From: Coenobita brevimanus
Taxonomy: Eukaryota > Arthropoda > Malacostraca > Decapoda > Coenobitidae
Assembly: GCA_032717465.1 (NCBI GenBank)
Contig: CM064732.1
Coordinates: 22,914,191-22,978,190 of the forward strand
Direction of reading: 5' to 3'
Length of the DNA stretch: 64,000 nt
The position numbers and the translations under genes were made by a program. The notes beneath the pieces are model-generated. The model saw only the letters and a program-made list of their open reading frames with translations, was not told the origin of the DNA and made no database searches. Shown here in pieces: positions 1 to 11,439 of this stretch; within the stretch, counting starts at the first letter, position 1; the number at the start of each line of letters is the position of its first letter.

Positions 1-980
1 AAAGTGATGAAGTGTACAATTCTGGTAGATGGTAGGGGGATGAATATAGTTTTGAATGGTGTATTGCTTGAAGAAGTAGAGTGTTTTTTAAATATTTAGG
101 GTCACATGTTGCTGTAGATGGAAGAATAGATGCAGAAGTGAAGTTTAGAATGAATGAAGTAGGTAAGGCGCTGGGAGGAATGAAAAAAGTGTTTAGACGT
201 CGTTCACTTAGAATGGACGTAAAGAGAAGGCTGTATGAGAGTGTTGTGGTACCGACTGCCTTATATGGGGCTGAAACATGAAGTATGGGTGTAGCAGAGA
301 GGAAGTTTGAATATAATGGAGATGAGGTGTCTGAGGAGTATGTGTAGAGTGATGCATATGGATCGAGTGCGAAATGATGAAGTGTGAAGGAGAACTGGAG
401 TTGTTCGGGAGATGGCTGGTAGAGTTGAGCAGAGGGTGTTGCAATGGTTTGGGCATATGGAGAGAATGGATAATGAGCGATTGGTGAAAAAGATAACTAG
501 ATCTGATGTGAGAGGTGTAAGGCTGTGAGGGAGACTACGGATAGGGTGGATGTACAGTGTGAAGAGAGCGTTGGATGCAAGAGGGATGTCTGTTGTGCAA
601 GGAAGAGTGGCTGTGCGTGACAGAAATAAATGGAGAGAAATTGTGAATGAATAAATGATGCCGCAGCCCTGGGGGGATATTCTCCCGCATTTGGTCTGAT
701 CAGCTGATCAGGTCAGGTGCGGGTAAGGGGATGGGTCTATTATGATGTGGCAGGGGTAAACCAGCTCTGCTGTCGAGCCCTGCTGCGGATGTCACTGATT
801 GCACTGCGCAGTTGACTCTTGTGCGGTGTGGTGCGATGAGGATCTGTCCCTTCTCCTCTTTGGGGCTAAGATGCGAATGAATGTGTTTGAATGGATGAGT
901 AAATGGGGAGTGTGTCGTCCCGTCTCAGCTACCTCCCTTTCCTTGGAGGAAGCAGCCTAGGTATATAGATAGATAGATCA
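1..980 (+). mobile_element. RTE-like LINE, 3' end (dead copy A)
   Basis: This is the C-terminal coding end and 3' UTR of a non-LTR retrotransposon. The translated pieces match the antisense copy at 37446-39415, including KYLGSHVAVDGRI, RRLYESVVVPTALYG and, further on, the FGHMERMDN and MSVVQGRVAVRDRNKWREI regions. This is the usual LINE C-terminus after the reverse transcriptase palm. The reading frame ends near 650 and is interrupted by stops, for example where the ETW motif becomes ET-stop near 281. The 3' UTR (about 655-960) is shared with the other copy, and both end in a short GATA-type tail, here at 963-979. The RT domain lies outside the window. RTE-like is a family-level inference from the C-terminal pattern. 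Confidence 0.85.
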
Positions 981-2660
981 TTTCTAATAGATGGATAATA
1001 TTTATTCCTCGTGGAGATTTTGGAGACTGTGAATTTCTTCACTGTGGGAAATTATTCTCCGTGGGAGTCTCCCTCAGGGGGATTTTTTATTAGAAGGTAC
1101 TTTATCGTGGTAAGGGTTTTTTTTTTTTCTTCTTTTTTTCCCACTTCAGAGGCGCTCAGTGTAGGAAGGACGCACCATTTCTATGGTGGGAGAAGAAGGA
1201 GATTCAATGAGAAATCATTATAACAGCAACCGGGAGGGTTACGTAGAGTCTCCTGCTATGTAGTGGGGCTGCAAAGTTTTTTTGTTTTATTTGTTTGATG
1301 TGGATTGTTTCGTACTGCAATATAATATGTTCTAAGGATTTTTTTTTTTTTAAGGATAGAGACTTTTTTCTTTTTGTTTCTTCATCTCTTAATATTCTTT
1401 CCCATCCCTTTTCTCCCCCGTTTTCATAGATACTTTCTTAACTTCGTCAGTTTTGTTTATAATAGCTTTTAAATTCTTTATTTCTATTTCTTCTCCTTGA
1501 CGTAATTTTCGCTACTTTTAAAATCTAATTTATCCTACTTTACTACCGGTACCTTTTGTACTCTCCCTCTATTCCCTTTACTTTCTCTTCATAACTTTTC
1601 CCCCTCACTGAGTCTGTTCTGTATTTAATTTCTTTCCCAAGCCATCCATTCATTTCCTTTTTTCCTCCTTATTCTTGGCTGTTCGTTCTGAATTACTGCT
1701 TTTTATTATTCCCTTTCTTCCCTTCAGCTTCTGTTCCAACCCCATCTGTCCCTTTCCTTTATTTAAATTTTTTGTCATCTACAGTATTCCAGCCTTATTT
1801 CTCCCTTTTTGCATTGCATTTTCTCCTCTTTTCTCTGATATTCTTCCTTCCGATTTTCTCCTCCTCCTTCTCCTCCTCCTCCTCCTCCTTCTTCTTCTTC
1901 TTCCTCTTCTTCTCCCTCTTTCTCTCTCTCTCTCTCTCTCTGGCGTCGTGACATTTTTTTTTTATTAACGGATCAGAGGAAGGAAAAGCAAATGAACCCC
2001 CCCCCCAAAAAAAAAAAAAAAATCCATGCACCAGACTACCGGTGTCCTCCATTCATAAAATATCTGTAACAGTTGGACTTGCACAGCTGTGGGTTGAAAA
2101 TTAGGGGAAAATAACTCTGGGGAAGCCATGTGTGTATAAGCAGCGTGTGGTTGCTTACTTCAGGAAAAACCGTCGCCACACCCACCATTCCGGTCAAACT
2201 ACAGTGCTTATTTTTATAGTATTCTTTCATCCCCATCTTGCCCCAGTACCTACCATAGCAGTCAAAACACTCTCTTTTGTGCCTCCATACCATCCCTCCA
2301 TATCCCCAAACTGACTTTCTGGAAAAAAAAATATATATATATTATCGTCACATCCCTACCGCCTAACCTACAACCTTTATTATCAAAAAGAGTAATAGCC
2401 TCCCACCTGCCTCGCCATCCACCACCAATCACCTTGTTGTGGCCACTTCCCTCCACCAGGACCATCTCCCCCTCCCACTCCTTCCAACATCAAACTTCTA
2501 TGACTTATGCCTTCCCACTATCAATCCCCCGCATCATAAAAGTCCCATCTTCAGGCTGTTGTACCCGCCCGGCCTTACTCCAGCACATTGTACATCACCA
2601 TAGCAGCTCATCCCATTCACCACGCTCTCTGTTTTCCAGCCAACCAACTCCTTTCTCCCA
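981..2660. other. No gene seen; AT- and pyrimidine-rich spacer
   Basis: I see no coding region or recognisable transposon here. There are T runs near 1118-1135 and 1339-1352. A CTC/CTT/TC microsatellite at about 1858-1941 produces poly-Leu and poly-Ser open frames that are artefacts. A C-run followed by an A-run lies at about 1996-2022, and a short (TA)n at 2330-2342. Confidence 0.6.
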
Positions 2661-2670
2661 TAACTTACAA

Positions 2671-2671
2671 A

Positions 2672-2713
<42 letters not shown>

Positions 2714-2791
2714 ACTACTACTACTGCTACTACTACTACTACTACTACTACTACTAATAATAATAATAATAATAATCGTCATCATCATCAT
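2671..2791. repeat. Trinucleotide microsatellite (ACT)n-(AAT)n-(CAT)n
   Basis: Consecutive blocks of ACT, then AAT, then CAT repeats are visible, with one interruption near 2713. Open frames through it are homopolymeric (poly-Tyr, poly-Leu, poly-Val) and are not genes. Confidence 0.95.
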
Positions 2792-2911
2792 CTGAACCTC
2801 AATTCCCACCCTAGGGCAAGGTGAGGAGTTGCAATGTCCAGACAGCCCAAATTTGCCCAATCCAATGGGCCACAAATCCTTTCACTCATCATTCAAACCC
2901 CGGAATCCTGG

Positions 2912-2976
2912 CTCTATCGGATACGCCAAAAACTTTCTCCACGTTCTGTAGCTTCACATAAACGTATCCGATAGAG
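2912..2976. repeat. Short perfect inverted repeat
   Basis: CTCTATCGGATACG at 2912-2925 is the exact reverse complement of CGTATCCGATAGAG at 2963-2976, with a 37-nt loop. It may be a hairpin or the remains of terminal repeats. No surrounding element was identified. Confidence 0.6.
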
Positions 2977-3039
2977 TCAATCCGGACGCTGCCATATTAA
3001 AAAAGGGTGCCAGAATTGCTGATCATGCACTTCTCCTCA

Positions 3040-3490
3040 CAACATTCATCCAGCCAGCTCTATCTCTTGTCAGTTCCCTAGCCTCACCGACTTCCAAACC
3101 TCTCTTCCTCACACACTCATCCACTGTATCTCTTCACCTTCTCCTCGGCCAACCTTGCCTCCTCCCTCCTTCAAATTCATACAGATATACCTTTTTCACC
3201 ACTCTGTTGTTATCCATTCTCTCCACATGACCATACCATCTCAGTACAGTCTCTTCGATTCTGGTGTCCACCGACTTCCTCACTCCACATTTCAAGAATC
3301 ACATTATTTTGTATCGTATCCACCCTCTGTACTCCACATACATTCCTCAGCAGTCCCATCTTCACTGCTCTTACTCTTGACTTTTCATTTTCATGCCACA
3401 TAGTTTCACATTCATATGTTAAAGTTGGCATTAACACTATATACTTCATGTAAGCCTCGTGCAGCAGCAACACTCAAGGCTCTGTTTCTT
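3040..3490 (-). pseudogene. LINE 3'-end relic
   Basis: The minus strand encodes degraded LINE C-terminal sequence. It includes a YIVLMPTLTYECETMW stretch, corresponding to the usual V-L-x-Y-G-x-E-T-W block, then LRNVCGVQRVDTIQNN, corresponding to the L-R-x-x-C-G-V-x-x-x-D block, then a damaged W-F-G-H-V-E-R-M equivalent near 3215-3240. No RT domain is present. It resembles the RTE-like families elsewhere in the window but is too decayed to assign. Confidence 0.7.
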
Positions 3491-3556
3491 ATCAAGGCCG
3501 TCGTTGCACCAGCTACTTTTCTTCCTTGTGTCACTCGACTTTCCACTTTTTTTGCA

Positions 3557-3605
3557 CATAATATTAATAATTATAATAATAATAATGATAATAATAATAA
3601 TAGCA

Positions 3606-3650
<45 letters not shown>
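3557..3650. repeat. (AAT)n microsatellite
   Basis: A nearly uninterrupted TAA/AAT run with a few G interruptions. It gives poly-Asn and poly-Ile open frames that are not genes. Confidence 0.95.
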
Positions 3651-4059
3651 TCCTCAATAGAAAAACACTAACAAATTAAGTTCTTGATTGCTCTGACTGG
3701 ATTTCAACATTGCTGTCACGACCGAAAAGAATATATACCTGTATAACAGCACATTCTGTGGTTTCTATGAGAAGCAGGCAGATTTGTTCCCACATCGATC
3801 ACGCTGAAAAATCACATGCTTTTTTGCTACCTTCCTAAACACGAATGAATGGGCAAGACAAAGGTAATGGATCACAGGGTGCACGTGTTCCTTTTCATTC
3901 AGTTCATTCCTGGTATTCTTTCCTCAACTTCAACTTCGTCTCTTCATCCCTACTTTTTCCTTATTCTCATCATGTTTCAGTTGTATTATTATTCGATACA
4001 TATCTCTTCATACATCTATTTCCTTTTCTTCACTCCTTTTCTATCCTCTGGCATCGTTC
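3651..4059. other. No gene seen
   Basis: Unique-looking AT-rich spacer. The open frames starting near 3845 only become long because they run into the microsatellites that follow. Confidence 0.5.
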
Positions 4060-4083
4060 TCTGTCTGTCTGTCTGTCTGTCTG

Positions 4084-4148
<65 letters not shown>

Positions 4149-4165
4149 TGTACAAGCGCGCGCGC

Positions 4166-4217
<52 letters not shown>

Positions 4218-4381
4218 AGGGGGGAGAGCTTCCCAAGCCATTTATCATAGCCTCTCGTATATCCTTTCGCTGTGTTGTCATTCCTGTACATATTGACTCT
4301 ATCCCCCCCTCTCTTTTCTTTTTCCCCTTCCTTTGTCTCTTTTTCAGCCAGTACGCTCTCACTCTATCACTCTCTTCTGTA

Positions 4382-4433
<52 letters not shown>

Positions 4434-4439
4434 GTACAC

Positions 4440-4516
<77 letters not shown>

Positions 4517-4563
4517 CTACTAATCTATCATTATTTCCAACCTTTGGTTTATTTAGTTATTTT

Positions 4564-4650
<87 letters not shown>
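4060..4650. repeat. Compound microsatellite cluster
   Basis: In order: (CTGT)n to about 4084, (CA)n 4084-4146, (GA)n about 4168-4214, (TC)n about 4385-4428, (TA)n about 4444-4513 and (CA)n about 4569-4649. Short unique spacers separate them. The 287-codon open frame across this stretch is a repeat artefact. Confidence 0.95.
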
Positions 4651-4651
<1 letters not shown>

Positions 4652-4819
4652 CCATCAGTAATAAAAAGCAGCTTTTGTAATGAAATTAGTTCACAGTCCC
4701 ATGGGTAACTATAGCCAGACGAATAATCCCGAAAAAAAAAGTGGCCGCTTGTCTTTGAGTTGTTTTACGGGAAGAGGCACTAACATTCCTCCAGGCCACT
4801 TACTGACACGTAGGGAACA
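4651..4819. other. No gene seen
   Basis: Short spacer without a recognisable element. Confidence 0.4.
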
Positions 4820-5090
4820 CGTATTACAGTAGGTGGTTATATGGTTACCACCCAGCGTTGTAAATGGTTTCCTGGCTTACAGGAAATCATTAGGCTTGTC
4901 ACTCAATGTAAATCCACCTGCACTTGAAAGAAGAGTAATAAAAATTGATAGGAAATGTGGAAGAAAGAGGAAGGAAGGAAGGCAGACAGAGATAAAGAAC
5001 GGTAAAGGTGAAGGTAGAAGTAGGGAACAATACATCAAGTGGGTGGATGGTGGTCGCCACCACCTACCACATAAACTCACTTCTACAGCG
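4820..5090 (+). repeat. Dispersed repeat D1, copy 1
   Basis: Shares head and tail blocks with 40265-40565 in the same orientation. The head contains GGTTACCACCCAGCGT, then a TAAATGGTTTCCTGG block, then TTGTCACTCA. The tail contains a GTGGATGGT block next to CCACCTAC. The middle is purine-rich and diverged in both. Class unknown. Confidence 0.8.
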
Positions 5091-5159
5091 TGCACTTGTG
5101 GAAGGAAAGTATCGCAAGTTAATTTGATGGGTGTACATGTGTGTCGACAAATTCACATG

Positions 5160-5193
5160 GAGAGAGATGGATAGATAGATAGATAGATAGATA

Positions 5194-5243
<50 letters not shown>
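5160..5243. repeat. (GATA)n-(GA)n microsatellite
   Basis: GATA repeats pass directly into GA repeats. Confidence 0.95.
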
Positions 5244-5245
<2 letters not shown>

Positions 5246-5639
5246 CCTATCCGGTAATTGCAAGCGCGGCGGCTGGCTGTAGAGTGAAAAATATTTTGGA
5301 AAGCGCCGTAGACTTTGGAGAAGCGAGTGAACAAAAATGTATGGGAGAGTGATATGGCGGATGAAAGAGTGAGATTAAGTATTATTGTATACAGGGGAAC
5401 AAGTGTAAAGTGTTATAAATCAACGAAAAGTGAGGCATGTGGTAATAAGAAAAAAGTGCAGGAAAGAGAAACAACGTGGAAAAACATGTATAGAAGTTAT
5501 AGGACAAGGAAAAGAGTGTGCAAAAATGTGTAGAAGTAAGAGGAAGAGTGAGAATGTGCAAAAGTTGTAGAATATAAGGGAAAAGAAAGAGTATTGTGTA
5601 GACAGACAGTGTAAAAAAGCAAGGAAGGGAGTAGACTGT
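5244..5639. other. No gene seen; purine-rich spacer
   Basis: A/G-rich on the plus strand. No supported coding region. It precedes the LINE-J 5' end and may include part of its 5' UTR. Confidence 0.45.
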
Positions 5640-8600
5640 AGTACCAGTCGAGCAACGAGGTACTTCCACGGTGGATGGAAAGCTGATGATGGGGAAAGCT
5701 GGAGTTCCCTTTCATCAGCTCTCGGGACTAGCTCCTGACCATCCCCTTTTGCTGAGTTTTTTCAGCTTTTCAGTAACCCATACAGTAGGCCAGCATGCTC
5801 TCCAGTCCAAGTTCCTCTAACTGTCAACACCAAACTACATGCACGTTACGCACGTCATTTCCTATTAAAAAAAAATAAATAGATAAACAAAATGGCATCC
5901 ACTAACCAAGCCTCGGAATCACCAGGAGGAGGAGCTATCAAAGCCCCCACTATCCGCCCCTCTCTCGGTGACAATCCAGCTGCTGGAACCACTGTCTGAC
6001 ACTTCTTGTTCATTTCTGCAACATTCGAGGCCTTTCATTTTCTGTTGAGCACCACCTCTCCTCCTCTAAACCCCACCTTCTTTTCCTAACTAAGACTCAG
6101 CTGTCTGAGTCGACTGACAACAAACCCTTCTCTTTATCCTCCTACTTTCTTTATATTCAGTTCAAAGCCAAAGGTGGCTGTTGTGGATTTGGACGCAGCA
6201 ACATGTCTTGCTCTTGTGCTGCTGAACTTGAATCTTCTGAATTCTCTACTCTCTGGCTTTGGTTTTCCAGGCATTCTCTGACTAAATATATCGGTGCTGT
6301 TAACTCATACCCTGAGTCTACTGGCTATGAAAAATTCTTCAACTATCTTAATTCTAAGTTGGAACACATTCTATGCATTTTTCCTTTCTCTGAAATCTCC
6401 ATTCTAGGAGATTTCAGTGTTCATCACCACCTTTGGCTCTCCTCTCCTTTTACTGATCCACCAGGTGAACAAGCCTACATCTTTTCTATCCCAAATGACC
6501 TAGCTCAGCTTGTACAGCACCCTACCCGTATCCCAGACAGCCTTGGAGAGAGTTTCAACATACTTGTTCTCTTCCTTACAACTAATCTTTCTGCTTGTAC
6601 TGTTAATCTTTCCTCTCCGTAAGGCTCCTCAGATCACAGCCTTATCACTTTAACCTGTCCTATCACTGCAGTAAGGCCTGTGGATCCTCTAAAGAAGCGT
6701 TAGTTGCGGCACTTTGGAGCCGCTGATTGAGGGGCCCTCAGGCAGTACTTCTTTCATTTTTCCTGGACTGATTATTCCTTTCATGCCCAAGAGCCATTTG
6801 AGTGTGCCTCGCTCATTACGGAGGTTAGTCTCTTGGGGATGGAAGCATACATTCCCTTCTCATATCCTTTGACTAATGCAAAAAAAACTTGGTTTAATTA
6901 CACTTTTTCTAATGCTGTCCACAACATGGAAAAAGCATACAAAAGGTATTGGAGCCAACCCACTCCTGAAACTCACCTCCTGTAGGTTTCTGCTCGGAAT
7001 CGTGCTAAGCCTGTTCTATGTTCTGCTAAATATAATTTCACTCGTACTAAACGCTCTGAACTCTCCAATTCGAATTCTTCCAGCTCCTTCTGGCACCTTG
7101 CCAAAAACCCTTGAAACAACTTTTCCTCATCATCCTTCCCTCTTCTTTTCCAATCTGATGGCTCAGTAGCTATTTCTTATACCTATTAAGCGGAGCTCTT
7201 TGCTCAGACTTTGCTCTCCAGTTCCACCTTCGATGATTCCGATGCTGTTCCTCTATTACTTCCCCCCTCTGACTTCCTCATGGCTGACATTAAAACTACT
7301 TCAACTGGTGTATTTCCTGCCATCACTGGCCTCAATACTAATAAGGCACGGGGTCCCTCCTGTAATCCTCAAGAACTGTGCTTCTGTGCTTACCTCCTGC
7401 CTAGGCAAACTCCTTCGCCTTTGTCAACTTGCACCTTTCCTTCTTGGTGGAAGTTTGCTCTCATTCGGACTGTCCCAAGGAAGGGTGCCCATTCCCATCC
7501 CGCTATTTCCCAATTAATTTAACATCTTGAGTTTCAAATGTTTTCGAGTCTATTCTTAACCATCAAAAATTTTAAATCATCTTTCCTATCACAACCTTCT
7601 TTCCTATCGTCAGTATGAGTTCCGCCAGGGACGCTCCACAGACAATCTTCTCACCAACCTTCCAGACTCCTGGTCATCCTCCTTTCGGGACTTTGGCGAA
7701 ACCTTTGCCACTGCACTTGACATCTCAGAGGCTTTCGATCAGGTCTGGCATACAACTTTATTTTCCAAACTGCCCTCTTATGGTTTCTATTCTTCTATCT
7801 GTGACTTCATCTCTAACTTCCTTTTTGGTCGTTCTTTAGCTCCTGTCGTAGGCAGCCACCATCTTCTCCTAGAGCTATCAATAGTGGTGTTCCTTAGGGG
7901 TCTGTCCGATCACTTACTCTCTTCCTTTTACCCATGAATGACCTAAACTGTATACCTAACTCTATCCACTCATACGCTGATAACTCCACCCTTCAATTCT
8001 CCATTCGTTTCCTGAAGTGTCCATCTCAGCAGCTGCTTCAACAAACAAGGGATGAGACTATGGCACACCTAATGTCTGACTTGGCTCGTCTCTCTGTTTG
8101 AAGTAAAAATAATCTTGTTTTTAATACATTAAAAACTCAGTTCTTACATCTGTCAACCAGACAAAGTCTTCCATGGGATCATCCTCTAGTTTTAACAATA
8201 TCCAACTCAGTTCTGTATCATCTTTTAATATACTTGGGGTTTCACTTCTGGGGATTTATCCTGGAAAGAACATAAAACTTCTCTTGTAAAATTTGCTTCC
8301 AAGAGATTGGGTGTGCAAAGCCGACTCCATGCTTCCTTTACCCCTGCACAGTTGTTGACTTTGTACACGGGTTTTATTTGCCCCTGTGTAGAGTACAACT
8401 CTCATATGTGGGGTGACTCCCCACATATAGCTCTTCTTAACAAGGCGGGATCAAAGGCTTTGTGTCTCAATAACGCTCCTCCTCTCACTGGCTCTCTTCA
8501 ACCCCTGTCTGTTTGCCGCATTGATGCATCTTTATCTCTTTTCTGTCGCAACTTCGATGGTCACTGCTCCTCTAAGCTGTCTGCTAGGATCCCTCAACCA

Positions 8601-8908
8601 TTGCGATGGGCACGTAACATCTGTGTAGTGACAAACTCTCATCCCTTTTCTGTCCAACCCTCTGATGCAAGAGTTAACCGTTATTTCCAGTCCTTCATGT
8701 ATGCAACAGGTCAGATCTGAAATTGTTTCCTTCCGTGTTTCCTCCTGCCTATGATCTCCAGTCTTTCAAACGCAGTGTGTCCAGGCATCTTGATATAAGA
8801 GGTTCTTGAATTTGGCTCTGTTATTATGTTTTTGTTTTTTCCTTGGAGGAAAAAATTAGCAGGCTCCTGACCTTTGGCTCCTTTTTTCTTGCATACAAAA
8901 AATGGGTA
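5640..8908 (+). mobile_element. Jockey/CR1-like LINE (LINE-J), near full length, inactive
   Basis: A degenerate endonuclease-reverse transcriptase retrotransposon. The 5' UTR holds a hairpin (5681-5720) and an A-rich stretch near 5866. Coding traces start near 5892. The apurinic-endonuclease part shows an N-I-R-G block near 6020 and an L-G-D-F block followed by H-H near 6405-6430. The RT part shows N-K-A-R-G-P near 7340, D-I-S-E-A-F-D-Q-V-W near 7720-7750, a G-V-P-stop-G-S block near 7885 (the usual Gln codon has become a stop) and S-Y-A-D-N near 7970 in place of Y-A-D-D. A C-terminal block that includes CVEYNSHMWGDSP lies at 8307-8720. Frameshifts and stops make it inactive. Antisense copies lie at 15318-17310 and 61236-61733. 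The clade assignment is inferred. Confidence 0.9.
5681..5720 (+). other. Hairpin in LINE-J 5' UTR
   Basis: AGCTGATGATGGGGAA (5681-5696) and TTCCCTTTCATCAGCT (5705-5720) are complementary at 14 of 16 positions with an 8-nt loop. The position, upstream of the first coding traces, suggests a structured 5' UTR. Function is inferred only. Confidence 0.6.
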
Positions 8909-9229
8909 GAAGATCTAGGAATAGTGTAAGCTTTCAAACTGTGTAGAAAATCTATAAAACGTGGGAGATAGTGTAGATGGGTGGAGAGAATTGTTAGAAG
9001 AGTGACTGATTATGCAGTTCTGCTGAAGAGGTAGAAATAGTGACAAACTGACGAAGCAAACAGAATTTTAAGAAGGGTGAGATAGTAAATAAACTTGTGT
9101 ATAAGGCATTTGGGTCGGAATCCCAGGTCATTTGTTCGAAATACCAGACGTGTAAAGGATAAATGATCTCAACTGTACAGCTGTTGCAAATATACTATTT
9201 CGTTTACTACCTGTTTGTCTATAGCGCCT
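8909..9229. other. No gene seen
   Basis: Spacer between the LINE-J 3' end and the next relic. No element recognised. Confidence 0.5.
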
Positions 9230-9530
9230 TAATTTAGTAAAGGGTGGCCACAGACAAATCATCTTCGTGTCACCTTGTCTTCTGCCAACTCAAGTCCCCT
9301 CTCTCATATATCTCTCCACCCCATCCCTCCATTTCAGCTTCGGTCTCTCCCTACCTAATGCTCCTCCACCTCACATCACTCCTCTAGTCAGTCTTCCATT
9401 TACCATCCTCTCCATATGGTCAAACCATACCAGAGTATTTATCATAACTCTTCCACTCACATCCACATCAATACACTCTGGAAAATGTGTCAAATTCTAA
9501 TGAGTGCTTGCCAAAATAGTCTCTTCTGTA
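9230..9530 (-). pseudogene. LINE C-terminal relic
   Basis: On the minus strand a continuous stretch reads LVWFDHMERMVNGRLTRG, followed by a G-R-E-R-P-K-L-K-W-R-D-G-V-E-R block. This matches the W-F-G-H-x-E-R-M ... R-G-R-P-x-x-x-W-x-D-x-V C-terminal signature of LINEs. The His of the expected G-H is kept, while the Gly is Asp. Only the 3' coding end is left. Confidence 0.75.
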
Positions 9531-10175
9531 CGATGAACTCTTTCTATATAAGTTCACGCTACCTCCAACCCTTTTTTATTTAAAATGGGAAGGGCTTCTC
9601 GCAAAGAAGTTAATATTGGCATATCTAACTCCTCCGCTTTGAGAAGCTGTATAAATAGCCAGTTGATATTAAGAACAAATTTAAATAATCAGTTCTCATG
9701 TGAAATGCATGGATCGAATTACTACTGTGTTTTAGAACCTCTACATGTTAAAAGTATTGCTGACAGAAACTGAACTTTGGAGATGGTTATGACCATGAAC
9801 TTTTCCTGTCATCTGACCTTTCACCCATATAAGAATGAAGCAAGATACGCTCCAAGAACAAAGAGAATGAAAACACGAGACTGAGAACTAGCTATTAGAG
9901 ACACGTGTAATAAAACGGTCCAGACAATGCACACAAATTATATCCCAGAATCCTGGTTCCACCTCAAAGACGTAACCGCCTACATACTTATTATCATATA
10001 TTTAGGGGCACTTTACACATACCTTTCAAATATCGATTAGACGAATGTCATGTAAAATGAAGTGGCAACGCATTGTCACGCACTTCTCCGAAAATAATCA
10101 GTCCCTTGTCTGTTTCCTGTTGCCTTCAACTTCAAACTGCTTCTCTATATAACCAATATCACAGTTAATCATCAC
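9531..10175. other. No gene seen
   Basis: AT-rich unique-looking sequence. A 62-codon open frame at 9585-9773 has no recognisable domain and I do not call it a gene. Confidence 0.45.
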
Positions 10176-10179
10176 CATC

Positions 10180-10690
10180 TTGGCCTACACAACCTCTCCC
10201 CGCACCTTCACACTTCCTACATATACCTTTTCAGTATATCATCAACATTCATTTTTCCATAAAAGTATAGCATCTCTAAGCACAGTACTGTATACTGAAT
10301 CCTGTTGTCATCTGAATTCCTTACTTCACATTTCTCGCGAACCATATTCCTTCTTGTGTTATGCACTTTATGCTGTTCATATACATTCCTCAAGAACATC
10401 ATTTTCACTTCTCTTAATCTAGACTTTGTGCTCTCGTGCTATACCAAGTCTCTGGCCCATACTTAATGTCAGCATTAGCACACCTTGATCCAATCATTTT
10501 ACAGCCTTCATATTTAGATCTCTGTTTAGAATCAAGGACTATATGGCATAAAACACCTTCCCTTCTTGTGGCATTCGGATTTATGGTTCATTTTCACATA
10601 TACCTCTCCTCTCCACTGCAGCTCCTAGGTACATAAACTCCCTTATACATTCACCTCGTTCTCCATTCAGCCACACATCAGGCTGAGAGT
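10180..10690 (-). pseudogene. LINE relic (RT end and C-terminus)
   Basis: Minus-strand fragments read DVWLNGERGECIREFMYLG near 10625-10680 (the usual L-x-G-x-x-x-E-x-V-x-x-F-x-Y-L-G block after the palm). Further downstream in the same sense comes KMMFLRNVYEQHKVHNTRRN near 10345-10408 (a damaged L-R-x-x-C-G-V-x-x-x-D-x-x-x-N block). Stops and frame changes occur throughout. A GA/TC microsatellite adjoins its upstream edge. Confidence 0.7.
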
Positions 10691-10691
10691 T

Positions 10692-10694
<3 letters not shown>

Positions 10695-10773
<79 letters not shown>
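10695..10773. repeat. (TC)n microsatellite
   Basis: Uninterrupted TC dinucleotide run of about 79 bp. Confidence 0.98.
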
Positions 10774-10776
<3 letters not shown>

Positions 10777-11318
10777 ATCCATCGTTTAACTGAAGAGAGA
10801 AACCTGTACTGTACACAGGAAAAATCATCTGATAAATTACCAATATGCTGGGAATCGAACCAGGGACTCTCAGGTGAGAGCCAGGCAGCATACCATTACA
10901 CCATGACCAGGTAAAAGTTAACACACGTTGTCACAATCTTGTAACCAACGTCCCTCCGCCCCCACTGTGGGCATCAAGAGGATGAGTTAACCCCCTGGCA
11001 CTCGGGCAAGTAGATGCTTTTAATCTATCCCAAGCACTTACGGCAAGTACTGTGTACAGTACAGGTTTCTCTCTTCATTCTAACTTGCCGTAAGTGCTTG
11101 GGATAGATTAAAAGCATCTACTTGCCCGAGTGCCAGGGGGTTAACTCATCCTCTTGATGCCCACAGTGGGGGCGGAGGGACGTTGGTTACAAGATTGTGA
11201 CAACGTGAGTTAACTTTTACCTGGTCATGGTGTAGTGGTATGCTGCCTGGCTCTCACCTGAGAGTCCCTGGTTCGATTCCCAGCATATTGGTAATTTATC
11301 AGATCCATCGTTTAACTG
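10777..11318. mobile_element. Palindromic tRNA-derived SINE dimer with 16-bp target duplication
   Basis: ATCCATCGTTTAACTG occurs at 10777-10792 and again at 11303-11318, consistent with a target-site duplication. Between them, arm 10827-11048 is the reverse complement of arm 11083-11304 with only two differences in 222 bp and a 34-nt loop. Each arm contains a tRNA-like promoter: a TGGTGTAGTGG A-box-like block and a GGTTCGATTCC B box, sense in the right arm and antisense in the left. A further block of about 28 bp, containing AACCTGTACTGTACACAG, occurs at the left end and in opposite orientation in the loop. The unit order is therefore more complex than a simple head-to-head pair. Confidence 0.85.
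11220..11286 (+). other. tRNA-like head of SINE (right arm)
   Basis: Contains internal Pol III boxes (A-like TGGTGTAGTGG, B GGTTCGATTCC) and a loop-like CTCTCAC resembling the anticodon loop of tRNA-Glu(CTC). Stem pairing is imperfect, so this is a SINE head and not a functional tRNA. The antisense equivalent is in the left arm near 10845-10912. Confidence 0.6.
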
Positions 11319-11439
11319 TTATCTACATTTACTCTCAAGATGCCACTTTCACAGATGCTCACAAAACTCTGTCATCATCATCAGTAGCAGCAGTAGCAGG
11401 GATACCATCACTAACCCCACGAACATAGCCATCCTCATT
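11319..11439. other. No gene seen
   Basis: Short spacer with a (CAT/CAG)-rich patch near 11370-11400. Confidence 0.4.

Noticed and set aside
3845..4708. 287-codon open frame
   Set aside because: Most of it is translated (CA)n, (GA)n, (TC)n and (TA)n microsatellite.
10990..11145. TTAACCCCC ends inside the SINE palindrome as a separate TTAA element
   Set aside because: The inverted match continues well beyond the TTAA sites, so they are part of the larger palindrome and not element ends.
11220..11286. tRNA-Glu gene
   Set aside because: The stems pair poorly and the sequence continues into a SINE body. Both orientations occur in a palindrome.
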